In this document: positions 1 to 6,578 of the stretch, piece after piece
Position numbering within the stretch: the first letter of the stretch is position 1
Layout: every line of letters begins with the position of its first letter
From: DASQVO01 sp035640715
GTDB lineage: Bacteria; Actinomycetota; Actinomycetes; Streptosporangiales; Streptosporangiaceae
Assembly: GCA_035640715.1 (NCBI GenBank)
Contig: DASQVO010000199.1
Span: forward strand, 1-12,716
Direction of reading: 5' to 3'
DNA length: 12,716 nt
Program-made: the position numbers and the translations under genes
The notes under the pieces: model-generated
Databases searched by the model: none
The model's input: only the letters and a program-made list of their open reading frames with translations
Told to the model about the DNA's origin: nothing

Positions 1-372
1 GTACAGCGCCTGCCCCTGCTTGATCACCTGCCCCGGCGACGGCAGCCACGTCAGCGTCCCGCTGCCCTTCCCGGTCACCGTGTAGGAGCCCGCATACCCC
101 AGCGTCGCGTTCACGCTCGTCTGCGACGACAGGTCCTGCTGGGTCACCATCGCCGTCGCCGCCGGATACGCACTCCCCCCGGCCCCGCCCCCCGGCGAAT
201 CATGAGAACGGAGCACCCCGGCATACCACGCGGCCGCTACTCCTGCCACCACCACCACAACCGCCAGCCCCGCGGCCACCCACCGGCCACGGCCACGCCA
301 GAGCGGCCCCCCGGCCTCCGCAGCCTCTGCGTGCTGGTCGGTCGCCCGGCCCTGGGAAACAGTCCCGCTCAT
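1..372 (-). CDS. HlyD/RND-type periplasmic adaptor (membrane fusion) protein, N-terminal part only
   Basis: The reverse-strand frame is open from an ATG at 372 through base 1, so only the first 124 residues are in the window. A short Arg/Gly-rich cytoplasmic segment (about residues 1-30) is followed by one hydrophobic helix (about 33-50, Val/Ala-rich), a Gly/Ser linker, and the start of the extracytoplasmic part, where TVTGKGSGTLTWLPSPGQ and IKQGQALY match the beginning of the barrel-sandwich region of actinobacterial adaptors that often also carry a peptidoglycan-binding domain. Such proteins normally work with a MacB-like ABC ATPase and permease; those partners would lie beyond the left edge. 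The start codon overlaps the stop of the 62-codon frame upstream (ATGA), which suggests translational coupling. Family assignment is by remembered similarity; the exported substrate is unknown. Confidence 0.8.
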   Translation of the reverse strand, partial: MSGTVSQGRATDQHAEAAEAGGPLWRGRGRWVAAGLAVVVVVAGVAAAWYAGVLRSHDSPGGGAGGSAYPAATAMVTQQDLSSQTSVNATLGYAGSYTVTGKGSGTLTWLPSPGQVIKQGQALY

Positions 373-557
373 GGTGCGCCTCCAGGCCGTGCAGGCATCA
401 GCGGCTGGCGGGCTTGCTGCGCGGACTGGAACTGCGGCGACCGGGGGTTCATGCCACTGCCGCCGATATGCAGCCCGGCCCCGCCACTAGTGGTGGGGCC
501 GGGGAAGTCCGGCCACGCCCGCCGTCGGCCCCAGTTATCTCCGGTGTCGTCTTTCAT
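369..557 (-). CDS. Possible small protein (62 aa) translationally coupled to the adaptor
   Basis: The frame begins at an ATG at 557 with a GAGGA ribosome-binding sequence about 8 bases upstream, and its TGA overlaps the ATG of the adaptor gene (ATGA). Third codon positions are roughly three-quarters G or C, as expected for a real gene in such DNA. The product is rich in Gly, Pro, Gln and Arg, has an acidic/aromatic start (MKDDTGDNW), a Gly-rich middle (GGAGLHIGGSGMNP), no Cys, and no membrane helix or signal peptide. I do not recognise a family. Position and coupling suggest it belongs to the export operon, perhaps as a leader, a chaperone-like partner or a peptide substrate; all of these are inferences. 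It could also be a chance frame, but the ribosome-binding site plus the exact overlap argue against that. Confidence 0.5.
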   Translation of the reverse strand: MKDDTGDNWGRRRAWPDFPGPTTSGGAGLHIGGSGMNPRSPQFQSAQQARQPLMPARPGGAP

Positions 558-609
558 CGTGCTGTCCTCAGGGTCGGTTGATGATCGTGTCTCTCTCCTG
601 GTTGGGGCC

Positions 610-658
610 TGTCAAGCGCAGTTGTACAAAATGGAGAGTGACATAACGGTTACCGAAA
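610..658 (-). promoter_or_regulatory. Putative control region of the small-protein/adaptor operon
   Basis: On the reverse strand this stretch holds TAACCGTTA (an inverted repeat with a one-base centre, about 642-650), the perfect 8-base palindrome TTGTACAA (622-629), and TTGACA (610-615), a consensus -35 hexamer. I see no convincing -10 box at the right distance, so the promoter itself is unproven. AT-rich palindromes in this otherwise GC-rich DNA, sited 50-90 bases before the 62-codon frame, look like regulator-binding sites. Confidence 0.3.
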
Positions 659-913
659 GAGACACCTGGCAGTCACCGGCGACTGCGATCCTGTGAACTG
701 GGCGGCCGGCGCAGCGGCGTCTCCACCGGGCTGGCCGGTACGATCCGCCCCCACTCCCGTGGTGCACCCGTACACCGGCCGCGAGATGACGGCGCCGAGG
801 ACCGCCTCATGTGCTAGCCGGGCCTGGTCCATGGCGGCTGGGCTGATCGCGACCTGGACGCCGCCATGGGTGATCTCGCGCACGTCTCCGCACGTCAGTC
901 CCGTCCCGTCCAT
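650..913 (-). pseudogene. N-terminal remnant of a histidine/aromatic amino acid ammonia-lyase (hutH-like)
   Basis: Reading from an ATG at 913, the first ~65 residues look like the start of the HAL/PAL lyase family: MDGTGLTCGDV, then VAISPAAMDQARLAHEAVL, then the family hallmark VYGCTTGVGADR, which corresponds to the conserved Tyr-Gly...Thr-Gly-x-Gly near the active site. Similarity fades after about base 720, and the frame stops at 650 in sequence I do not recognise. Family members are about 500 residues long and carry the Ala-Ser-Gly that forms the MIO cofactor; none of that is present, so the fragment cannot be an active lyase. No ribosome-binding sequence precedes the ATG. HutH makes urocanate from histidine, which fits hutF and hutI further along. 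An aromatic lyase other than HutH is possible from so short a piece. Confidence 0.7.
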
Positions 914-1023
914 GACGATCCGGGTAAACGGGCGACCTCGGCATGGACGGCACGGCCGGCTTCCCAGCGACGTAACAAGTTCGCAAACTCCGGCCAATAT
1001 CGTCTTGACACCCTCTTCAGCAA
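895..1023 (-). pseudogene. Orphan C-terminal tail of an unidentified protein, overlapping the hutH-like start
   Basis: In a second reverse-strand frame, about 42 codons end at a TGA at 895-897, 19 bases inside the start of the lyase remnant. The peptide (…RRYWPEFANLLRRWEAG, then RAVHAEVARLPGSSW) has the composition of genuine coding sequence: amphipathic, Arg/Leu/Ala-rich, with two Trp close together. An in-frame stop at 1024-1026 closes it upstream with no credible start, so only a tail survives. The overlap with the lyase start is what two co-transcribed genes look like, so this is probably the end of the gene that once preceded hutH. I do not recognise the family. Confidence 0.4.
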
Positions 1024-1026
1024 TCA

Positions 1027-1144
1027 TGAGCATGAAGAGAACTATTCATGCCGATAGCCGGTTGGGTCCCCCGTCGAGGGTGGGCATGGGACGAAGGTAC
1101 ATTCACCGGGACGACATGCCGCCGACAACGAGCGAGGCCACGCT
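1027..1144 (+). other. Leader region before the ABC importer operon
   Basis: These 118 bases lie between the gene debris and the ATPase start. They hold no convincing reading frame in either direction. GAGG at 1134-1137 is the likely ribosome-binding sequence for the TTG start at 1145. TACATT at 1098-1103 could be a -10 box but lacks a -35 partner. The promoter may equally lie inside the debris upstream, where TTGACA occurs at 1005-1010. Confidence 0.35.
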
Positions 1145-2344
1145 TTGATCACCTTCGAGAGCGTGACGAAGCGCTACCCGGGGGGAACGGTCGCGGTGGA
1201 CCGGCTGGACCTGACGGTTCCGGCGGGGAAAACCATGGTCCTGGTGGGGCCGAGCGGCTGTGGCAAGACGACGACGCTGCGGATGATCAACCGGCTGGTC
1301 GAGCCGACGGAGGGCCGGATCCTGCTCGACGGCCGTGACATCGCGCTCTCGGATCCATCCTCGCTGCGCCGGGGGATCGGCTACGTCATCCAGCAGACCG
1401 GCTTGTTCCCGCACCGGACGGTCGAGGACAACATTGCCACCGTCCCGCTGCTCAACGGCTGGAGCAAGGCCAAGGCGCGCGGGCGGTCCCGCGAGCTGAT
1501 CGACCTTGTCGGCCTCGATCCCGCCATGGCCCGGCGGTACCCGCACCAGCTGTCCGGCGGCCAGCAGCAGCGGGTCGGGGTCGCGCGGGCGCTCGCCGCC
1601 GACCCGCCCGTGCTGCTCATGGACGAGCCGTTCAGCGCGGTCGACCCGATCGTCAGAGCCTCCCTGCAAGATGAGCTCATCAGGCTCCAGGCGGAGCTGC
1701 ACAAGACGGTGGTGCTGGTCACCCACGACGTGGAGGAGGCGATCAAGGTCGGAGACCAGGTGGCCGTCTTCTATCCGCACGGGAAAATCGCCCAGGTGGA
1801 CGCGCCGCAGCAGCTGCTCGGCGCTCCCGCCGACGACTACGTGGAGAACTTCCTCGGCTTCGACCGGGGTATCCGCCGGCTGGGCTTCTTCCGCGCGGAT
1901 GGGCTCGACCTGGACACGGAGGCTGTGCTCGCCGAAGGGACCACGATTGAGCAGGCGCGGCAGGCAGCCAAGCGGGCCGGTGAGTCATGGCTGCTGGTCA
2001 CCAGCGCCGAACGGCTTCCGCGTGGCTGGGTGGCGCTGTCGGATCTCGAGTCGGCCCCGGGGCAGGAGACCCTCGCGGGGCTGAAGCTGGCCCCTTACGG
2101 GCACACGTTCCGGGTGGGAGCGGACTCGCTGCGCGCGGCACTCGACGCGACCGTGCTCTCCCGCACCGGCCGCGCCGTCGGCGTCGACGACGAGGGACAG
2201 GTCGTGGGCATCACCTCCTACGATCAGCTCCGCGCGGCGATCCAGGCGGCGGACGAGGCGGTCTCCCGTGACGCCGAGCCGGGGCGCTCCCGCGACGCGG
2301 AGCCGGCGCCCGGGGCTGCCGGCGAAGGCACCCGTCCATCATGA
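1145..2344 (+). CDS. OpuC/ProV-type ABC importer, ATPase subunit with C-terminal CBS-like region
   Basis: This is the energy-coupling ATPase of a quaternary-amine/osmoprotectant-type uptake system, acting on the inner face of the membrane. In its 399 residues I see Walker A GPSGCGKT (35-42), a Q-loop at IQQTGLFPHRTVEDN (82-96, typical of this family), signature LSGGQ (136-140), Walker B LLMDE (157-161) and the switch His in VTHDVEEA (194). Residues about 250-370 resemble the CBS pair of OpuCA/ProV, which in characterised members senses ionic strength or nucleotides; the last ~30 residues are a charged Pro/Ala tail. The start is TTG, chosen because MITFESVTKRYPGG aligns with the family N-terminus and GAGG sits 7 bases upstream. 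The stop overlaps the first permease start (ATGA). Substrate cannot be read from the ATPase. Confidence 0.92.
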   Translation: MITFESVTKRYPGGTVAVDRLDLTVPAGKTMVLVGPSGCGKTTTLRMINRLVEPTEGRILLDGRDIALSDPSSLRRGIGYVIQQTGLFPHRTVEDNIATVPLLNGWSKAKARGRSRELIDLVGLDPAMARRYPHQLSGGQQQRVGVARALAADPPVLLMDEPFSAVDPIVRASLQDELIRLQAELHKTVVLVTHDVEEAIKVGDQVAVFYPHGKIAQVDAPQQLLGAPADDYVENFLGFDRGIRRLGFFRADGLDLDTEAVLAEGTTIEQARQAAKRAGESWLLVTSAERLPRGWVALSDLESAPGQETLAGLKLAPYGHTFRVGADSLRAALDATVLSRTGRAVGVDDEGQVVGITSYDQLRAAIQAADEAVSRDAEPGRSRDAEPAPGAAGEGTRPS

Positions 2345-3030
2345 GCTGGGCGTGGGCCAACCGCGCGATGCTTGCCCACTATCTGGGCCAGCATCTTTAC
2401 CTCTCCCTGATGCCGATCCTGTTCGGCACGGTGATCGCGGTCCCGCTCGGCATCGCCTGCGTGCGCTGGCGCTGGGCGTGGCCGCCGGTGCTGAGCCTGA
2501 CCAGCATCTTTTACGCGCTGCCGTCGCTGGCGCTGTTCCTGGTCCTGATCGACTACACCGGCCTGACCGACTGGACGGTGATCATCCCGCTCACGCTGTT
2601 CTCGATGTCGGTCCTGGTGCCGAACGTGGTGGACGGCCTGCGGTCGGTGCCGGATCCGGTGCGTCAGGCCGCGGCCGCGATGGGCTTCGGGATGCTGCGC
2701 CGCCTCATCCAGGTCGAGCTGCCCTTGGCCATCCCCGTCGTGATCGCAGGCTTGCGGGTGGCCACGGTCGCGAGCATCAGCCTGGTCAGCGTCGGCCAGT
2801 TGATCGGCATCGGCGGGCTCGGCTACCTGTTCACCGACGGGGAGCAGCGCGACTTCCCGACGGAGATCTATGCCGGCCTCGTCCTCCTCGTCGCCCTCGC
2901 GCTGGCCGCCGACGCCGTGCTACTGGTCGCTCGCCGGCTGCTGACCCCATGGGAGCGTGGCCGGGTTCGCCGTGGCACCCGCCGGGTGCTGGCCGTCGCC
3001 TGGCTCGGCAGCAGGACGGACGCCACATGA
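2341..3030 (+). CDS. OpuC-type ABC importer, permease subunit 1
   Basis: A 229-residue membrane protein of the binding-protein-dependent permease family. Hydrophobic segments lie at roughly 18-40, 48-71, 79-97, 129-160 and 177-198. The cytoplasmic coupling loop (EAA motif) is at about 109-128, with the expected AAAAMGFGMLRRLIQVELP pattern, followed by IGIGGLGYLF, a conserved string in glycine-betaine/choline-type permeases. It should form a heterodimer with the second permease to make the transmembrane channel. The start overlaps the ATPase stop, and the stop overlaps the start of the second permease, so the three are almost certainly co-translated. The C-terminal ~30 residues are Arg-rich and extend past the last helix. 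Confidence 0.9.
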   Translation: MSWAWANRAMLAHYLGQHLYLSLMPILFGTVIAVPLGIACVRWRWAWPPVLSLTSIFYALPSLALFLVLIDYTGLTDWTVIIPLTLFSMSVLVPNVVDGLRSVPDPVRQAAAAMGFGMLRRLIQVELPLAIPVVIAGLRVATVASISLVSVGQLIGIGGLGYLFTDGEQRDFPTEIYAGLVLLVALALAADAVLLVARRLLTPWERGRVRRGTRRVLAVAWLGSRTDAT

Positions 3031-3704
3031 GCTATTTCCAGATCGTCTGGCAGTGGCTCACCGCGGCCCAGCAGTGGCACGGCAGCAACGGCATACCCGA
3101 CCGGCTCGTACAGCACCTGGAGTACACAGGCATCGCGCTCGCGATCGCGACGGTGATCGCGCTGCCGCTCGGCGTGGCCATGGGACATGCGCGGCGGGGC
3201 GGCTTCGCCATCGTGAGCGTGGCGAATTTCGGCCGGGCGCTGCCCACGCTCGGCCTGCTGGTGCTGGTCTATGTCCTGACCTCCGGGTCGCCTGCGTCGT
3301 GGCTGGTCCCGCTCGCGGCGCTGGCCATCCCGCCGATCCTCGTCAACGCCTACGAGGGCGTGCTGGGGGTCGACCCGGAGCTGACGGACGCGGCCCGCGG
3401 GATGGGGATGTCCGAGTGGCAGATCCTGCGGAAAGTCGAGGTGCCAGTCGCGCTGCCGCTGCTCCTGCTGGGGCTGCGCATCGCCGCAATCCAGGTCGTT
3501 GCGACAGCGACCATCGCGGCCTACATCGGTCTCGGCGGGCTGGGCCGCTACATCATCGACGGCCTCGCGAGCAACGAGTACAACGTGGTCGCCGGGGGTG
3601 CCGCCCTCGTGGTGCTCCTCGCCCTGGCCGTCCAGGCCGCCTTCATGCTGCTCCGGCAGCTCATCGTCCCCCAGGGCCTCCGCCATCAGACGCGGTCTTC
3701 CTGA
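3027..3704 (+). CDS. OpuC-type ABC importer, permease subunit 2
   Basis: A 225-residue membrane permease beginning at an ATG that overlaps the preceding stop (ATGA); the frame extends further upstream, but MSYFQIVWQWL is the natural start. Helices lie at about 33-52, 68-85, 91-108, 140-172 and 188-212. The EAA coupling loop is at 121-140 (DAARGMGMSEWQILRKVEVP), and IGLGGLGRYIIDGL follows. Two different permeases per operon are the hallmark of the OpuB/OpuC arrangement, as opposed to ProU/OpuA with a single permease. The binding-protein gene starts 38 bases downstream. Confidence 0.9.
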   Translation: MSYFQIVWQWLTAAQQWHGSNGIPDRLVQHLEYTGIALAIATVIALPLGVAMGHARRGGFAIVSVANFGRALPTLGLLVLVYVLTSGSPASWLVPLAALAIPPILVNAYEGVLGVDPELTDAARGMGMSEWQILRKVEVPVALPLLLLGLRIAAIQVVATATIAAYIGLGGLGRYIIDGLASNEYNVVAGGAALVVLLALAVQAAFMLLRQLIVPQGLRHQTRSS

Positions 3705-3742
3705 TAGCCTCCTTCCCGGCCGGAATTGAAGGGAATGCTCCC

Positions 3743-4708
3743 ATGCTCCATAGCTCATCGCGCAAGACCCCTGCGCCGACTCTGACCGGCACGCCCATGA
3801 AAAGAACTGCGGCTGTCGGCGTCGCGGCCATTGCGTGCCTGGCCGCCGCGGCCTGCGGCAGCGGCAAGTCCGGTTCCAATCCGCTGGCACCGAGCGCGTC
3901 GAAGGGCTCGGTGGTCGTGGGGTCGGCGAACTTCCCCGAAGATGAGCTGATCGCCCAGATCTACACCGACGCCCTGCAGGGCAAGGGAATCAAGGTCACG
4001 ACCAAGTTCAACATCGGTGCCCGCGAGGTCTACTACCCCCAGGTCGTCAGGGGCGCGATCACGATCATCCCCGAGTACAACGGCGCGCTGCTCACCACCT
4101 CCGTCGACCCGAAGAGCACCGCCGCCAGCACGGCGCAGGTAAACGCGGCGCTGTCGGCGAAGCTGCCGACCTCGGTGGAAATCCTCAACTCCGCTCCGGC
4201 GCAGGACAAGGACTCGGTGACGGTCACCGCGGCCACTGCGGCCACATATCACCTGAAGTCGATAGCCGATCTCAAGCCGTATGCCAGCAAGTTCGTGATG
4301 GGCGGACCGTCCGAGTTCAGGACGCGCACCGCCGGCCTGATCGGGCTGGAGAACGTCTACGGCCTGCACTTCAAGTCGTTCCAGCCGCTGGACGAGTCGA
4401 GCACTATCACTTTCACCTCCCTTCAGAACGGCAAGGTGCAGGCGGCGGACGTCTTCACCACCACCCCGCAGATCATCACCGACCACTTCGTCACCCTCCA
4501 GGACCCGAAGAACCTTTTCGCAGCGCAGAACGTGACGCCGCTGGTGTACAAGAAGGGTGTCAACTCGACGATCGTCAGCACGCTCAACGCCGTCTCGGCC
4601 AAGCTGACCACTGACGCCCTGCTGCAAATGGACAAGGCGCTGACGATCGACCATGCCAGCTACACGCAGGTCGCCAGCGGCTTCCTGGCACAGGAGGGCC
4701 TGAAGTAA
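3743..4708 (+). CDS. OpuC-type substrate-binding lipoprotein
   Basis: This is the extracellular receptor of the importer. With the ATG at 3743 it has 321 residues; GAAGGGA about 8 bases upstream supports that start. The classic signal-peptide start is the inner ATG at 3797 (MKRTAAVG), which lacks a ribosome-binding sequence. Either way the signal peptide is a Val/Ala-rich helix ending at Cys38 (LAAAACGSG), so the mature protein is probably lipid-anchored. The mature part begins VVVGSANFPEDELIAQIY and contains IPEYNGALL, the family hallmark IPEY-x-G, with Tyr97, Tyr98 and Tyr112 as candidates for the aromatic cage that binds a quaternary ammonium group. GGPSEFRTR and VFTTTPQI also match the OsmX/OpuCC family. 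It completes the ABC operon. Whether the ligand is glycine betaine, choline, ergothioneine or histidine is not decided by what I can see. Confidence 0.88.
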   Translation: MLHSSSRKTPAPTLTGTPMKRTAAVGVAAIACLAAAACGSGKSGSNPLAPSASKGSVVVGSANFPEDELIAQIYTDALQGKGIKVTTKFNIGAREVYYPQVVRGAITIIPEYNGALLTTSVDPKSTAASTAQVNAALSAKLPTSVEILNSAPAQDKDSVTVTAATAATYHLKSIADLKPYASKFVMGGPSEFRTRTAGLIGLENVYGLHFKSFQPLDESSTITFTSLQNGKVQAADVFTTTPQIITDHFVTLQDPKNLFAAQNVTPLVYKKGVNSTIVSTLNAVSAKLTTDALLQMDKALTIDHASYTQVASGFLAQEGLK

Positions 4709-4720
4709 CGGGCGCGGATA

Positions 4721-4751
4721 CTGCCGGGGCAGGCGTTCCCGGCCCCGGCGG
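4721..4751 (+). terminator. GC-rich hairpin after the ABC operon
   Basis: A perfect 8-base-pair stem, GCCGGGGC (4723-4730) with GCCCCGGC (4742-4749), encloses an 11-base loop and starts 14 bases after the binding-protein stop. Outer pairing can extend by a wobble pair and a C-G pair. No T-run follows, which is common for actinobacterial terminators but leaves the call tentative. Confidence 0.5.
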
Positions 4752-4756
4752 GGAAT

Positions 4757-4879
4757 GTAACTGTTGCGTATCTCAGGTACGCGGATGCGGGCTACGCGGC
4801 GGTGGAGACAGTCGCGGCCGAGCGCGGCGTCCGGATCCCGATGGCCCCGGTCACCGGACCGCCTGGGACGGACCGGTGA
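4757..4879 (+). pseudogene. C-terminal remnant of urocanate hydratase (hutU)
   Basis: Ending at a TGA at 4877-4879, the frame reads TVAYLRYADAGYAAV, then ETVAAERGVRIPM. This matches the extreme C-terminus of urocanate hydratase, where the family has RHADAGY followed by a helix and a final (L/I)PM. The usual His is Tyr here, which would fit loss of selection. The frame upstream runs only to the stop of the binding-protein gene, and urocanase similarity fades before the hairpin, so about 40 of some 550 residues remain. In actinobacteria hutU commonly precedes hutF and hutI on the same strand, exactly as this shred does. The identification rests on remembered family sequence, not on a search. 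Confidence 0.68.
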
Positions 4880-4971
4880 CCGGCCCGGTGCGATGGGACC
4901 CTGCGAGGAGGGCCGCCGCGATACGGCTCTTACCATGCGGCCCGGCGTGATGAGATGCTCCATGCGATGAT

Positions 4972-5016
4972 ACGGCCCTTGCTTGAGATGGGCCGTGCTT
5001 GAGATGGGCCGTGCTG
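4972..5016 (+). repeat. Tandem repeat with alternative hairpins upstream of hutF
   Basis: The 16-base unit GCTTGAGATGGGCCGT occurs twice head to tail (4981-4996 and 4997-5012), followed by a degenerate third start (GCTGAGAG). Just before it, ACGGCCC (4972-4978) is complementary to GGGCCGT, which occurs once in each unit (4990-4996 and 5006-5012), so two mutually exclusive stems are possible. The block lies 50-90 bases before the hutF start and may be a leader control element, a terminator, or a neutral duplication. Confidence 0.45.
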
Positions 5017-5062
5017 AGAGGCTGCGCAACGAGGGGACCGGGACGATGAGGAAACCGCGGCG

Positions 5063-6574
5063 ATGAAGGGGCCGGGACGCGCCGGGCACGCTCCCCACGG
5101 TCCTGCCGCCGCTGGGCCTGGCCGGTCCGGGCACAGCCCGCCCGCGCCGCCGGCCGGTCCGGGCGCGCAGGATCGCGGCGGAGTGCGGCGCTGGCACGCG
5201 GAACTCGCCTGGCTGCCCGGTGCGGGCGTCCAGCACGACGTGCTGATCGAGGCGGCCGGGGACCGCTTTACCACGGTCACGCCGGGCGTCGCGCGCGGCG
5301 GCGTGCCGCCCGGCACGGGTGAGCTGGCCGGGCTGACGCTTCCCGGCCTGGCCAATGCCCACTCGCACGCGTTTCACCGGGCCCTGCGGGGCAGCACCGA
5401 AGCCGACGAGGGCACGTTCTGGACCTGGCGCGAACGGATGTACCGGCTTGCCGGGGCCCTTGATCCCGACAGCTACCACGCGCTCGCCCGTGCCGTGTAC
5501 GCGGAGATGGCACTCGCGGGGATCACCTGCGTCGGCGAGTTCCATTACCTGCACCACGGCCCCGGCGGCACTCCTTACAGCGACCCGAACGAGATGGGCA
5601 GGGCGCTGCTGCGCGCCGCATCAGACGCGGGGCTGCGGATCACGCTGCTCGACACCTGCTATCTCTCGGCCGGGCTGACCCGCGACGGGAAGCCCCGGCC
5701 GCTGACCGGGGTCCAGCTCAGGTTCGGTGACGGTGACGCCGCGCGGTGGGCGGCGCGGGCCGCGGACCTGGGCATCGACTCCCACGGGATGCTGAGCCCG
5801 CAGGCGCGGGCCGGCGCGGCGATCCACTCCGTCCGCGCGGTGCCGCCCGGCGAGATGGACGAGGTGATGGGCTGGTCGCACAGGTTCGGCGCGCCGGTGC
5901 ACGCCCACCTCTCCGAGCAGCCCGCGGAGAACGACGAGTGCCTTGCCGCCTACGGCCGCACCCCCACTCAGGTGTTCTACGAGGCTGGCGCGCTAGGCCC
6001 GCGAAACACCATGGTGCACGCCACCCACCTGCTGCGGAATGACATCGACCTGCTCGGCGCCACACAGACCTCATGCTGCCTCTGCCCGACGACGGAAGCC
6101 GATCTCGCCGACGGGATCGGCCCGGCACCCGCGCTGGCGGCGGCCGGCTGCCCGATCAGCCTCGGCAGCGACAGCAACGCCGTGGTGGACCTGCTGGCGG
6201 AGGCGCGCTGGCTGGAGCTCATGCAGCGGCTGGCGAGCAGGCGGCGGGTTCACTTCACCGCGGACGAACTCGCCAGGACAGCCACCGTCAACGGGCACGC
6301 GTGCCTGGGCTGGCCCGACGCGGGAGAGATCGTCCCGGGCGCGCTGGCCGACCTGGTCACTATCGGCCTGGACAGCCCGCGCCTGGCGGGCGCCGGGCTG
6401 ACCGGGGCCGGCGCGGTGCTGGACAGTGTCATATTCGCGGGAGCCGCCGCCGACGTGCGCAACGTGGTGATCAACGGCCGGGACGTGGTGCGCGACGGGC
6501 GGCACCTGCTCGTCGAGGACGTTCCCGCCGAGCTTTCCGCGGCGATCCGCTTCGTGCTAGCCGCCGCGGAGTGA
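5063..6574 (+). CDS. hutF: Formimidoylglutamate deiminase
   Basis: HutF converts N-formimidoyl-L-glutamate to N-formyl-L-glutamate and ammonia in histidine degradation; it is a cytoplasmic zinc amidohydrolase. The product is 503 residues from the ATG at 5063, which has GAGGAAA 8 bases upstream. Metal ligands are visible: HSH (100/102) in LPGLANAHSHAFHRALRG, His280 and His282 in VHAHLSEQPAEN, and Asp370 in SLGSDSN; MVHATHL (His319) and CPTTEADLADG are also typical of HutF. The family usually begins near WHAELAWL (44-51), so the first ~40 residues, almost all Gly, Pro, Ala and Arg, are an odd extension. A GTG at 5183 (463 residues, AGGA 10 bases upstream) is a good alternative start. hutI follows after only four bases. 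Confidence 0.93.
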   Translation: MKGPGRAGHAPHGPAAAGPGRSGHSPPAPPAGPGAQDRGGVRRWHAELAWLPGAGVQHDVLIEAAGDRFTTVTPGVARGGVPPGTGELAGLTLPGLANAHSHAFHRALRGSTEADEGTFWTWRERMYRLAGALDPDSYHALARAVYAEMALAGITCVGEFHYLHHGPGGTPYSDPNEMGRALLRAASDAGLRITLLDTCYLSAGLTRDGKPRPLTGVQLRFGDGDAARWAARAADLGIDSHGMLSPQARAGAAIHSVRAVPPGEMDEVMGWSHRFGAPVHAHLSEQPAENDECLAAYGRTPTQVFYEAGALGPRNTMVHATHLLRNDIDLLGATQTSCCLCPTTEADLADGIGPAPALAAAGCPISLGSDSNAVVDLLAEARWLELMQRLASRRRVHFTADELARTATVNGHACLGWPDAGEIVPGALADLVTIGLDSPRLAGAGLTGAGAVLDSVIFAGAAADVRNVVINGRDVVRDGRHLLVEDVPAELSAAIRFVLAAAE

Positions 6575-6578
6575 GACC

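Noticed and set aside
202..696. 164-codon plus-strand frame with His- and Pro-rich start
   Set aside because: It lies antisense to the adaptor and the small gene, has shadow-like composition, and matches no family; the reverse-strand reading is far more protein-like.
1005..1010. Consensus TTGACA as promoter of the ABC operon
   Set aside because: No acceptable -10 box stands 16-19 bases downstream (GAGCAT), and it lies within the gene debris; mentioned but not annotated as a promoter.
2268..3026. Upstream extension of the second-permease frame
   Set aside because: It overlaps the first permease in another frame and is Arg/Pro-rich shadow sequence; the ATGA overlap at 3027 gives the true start.
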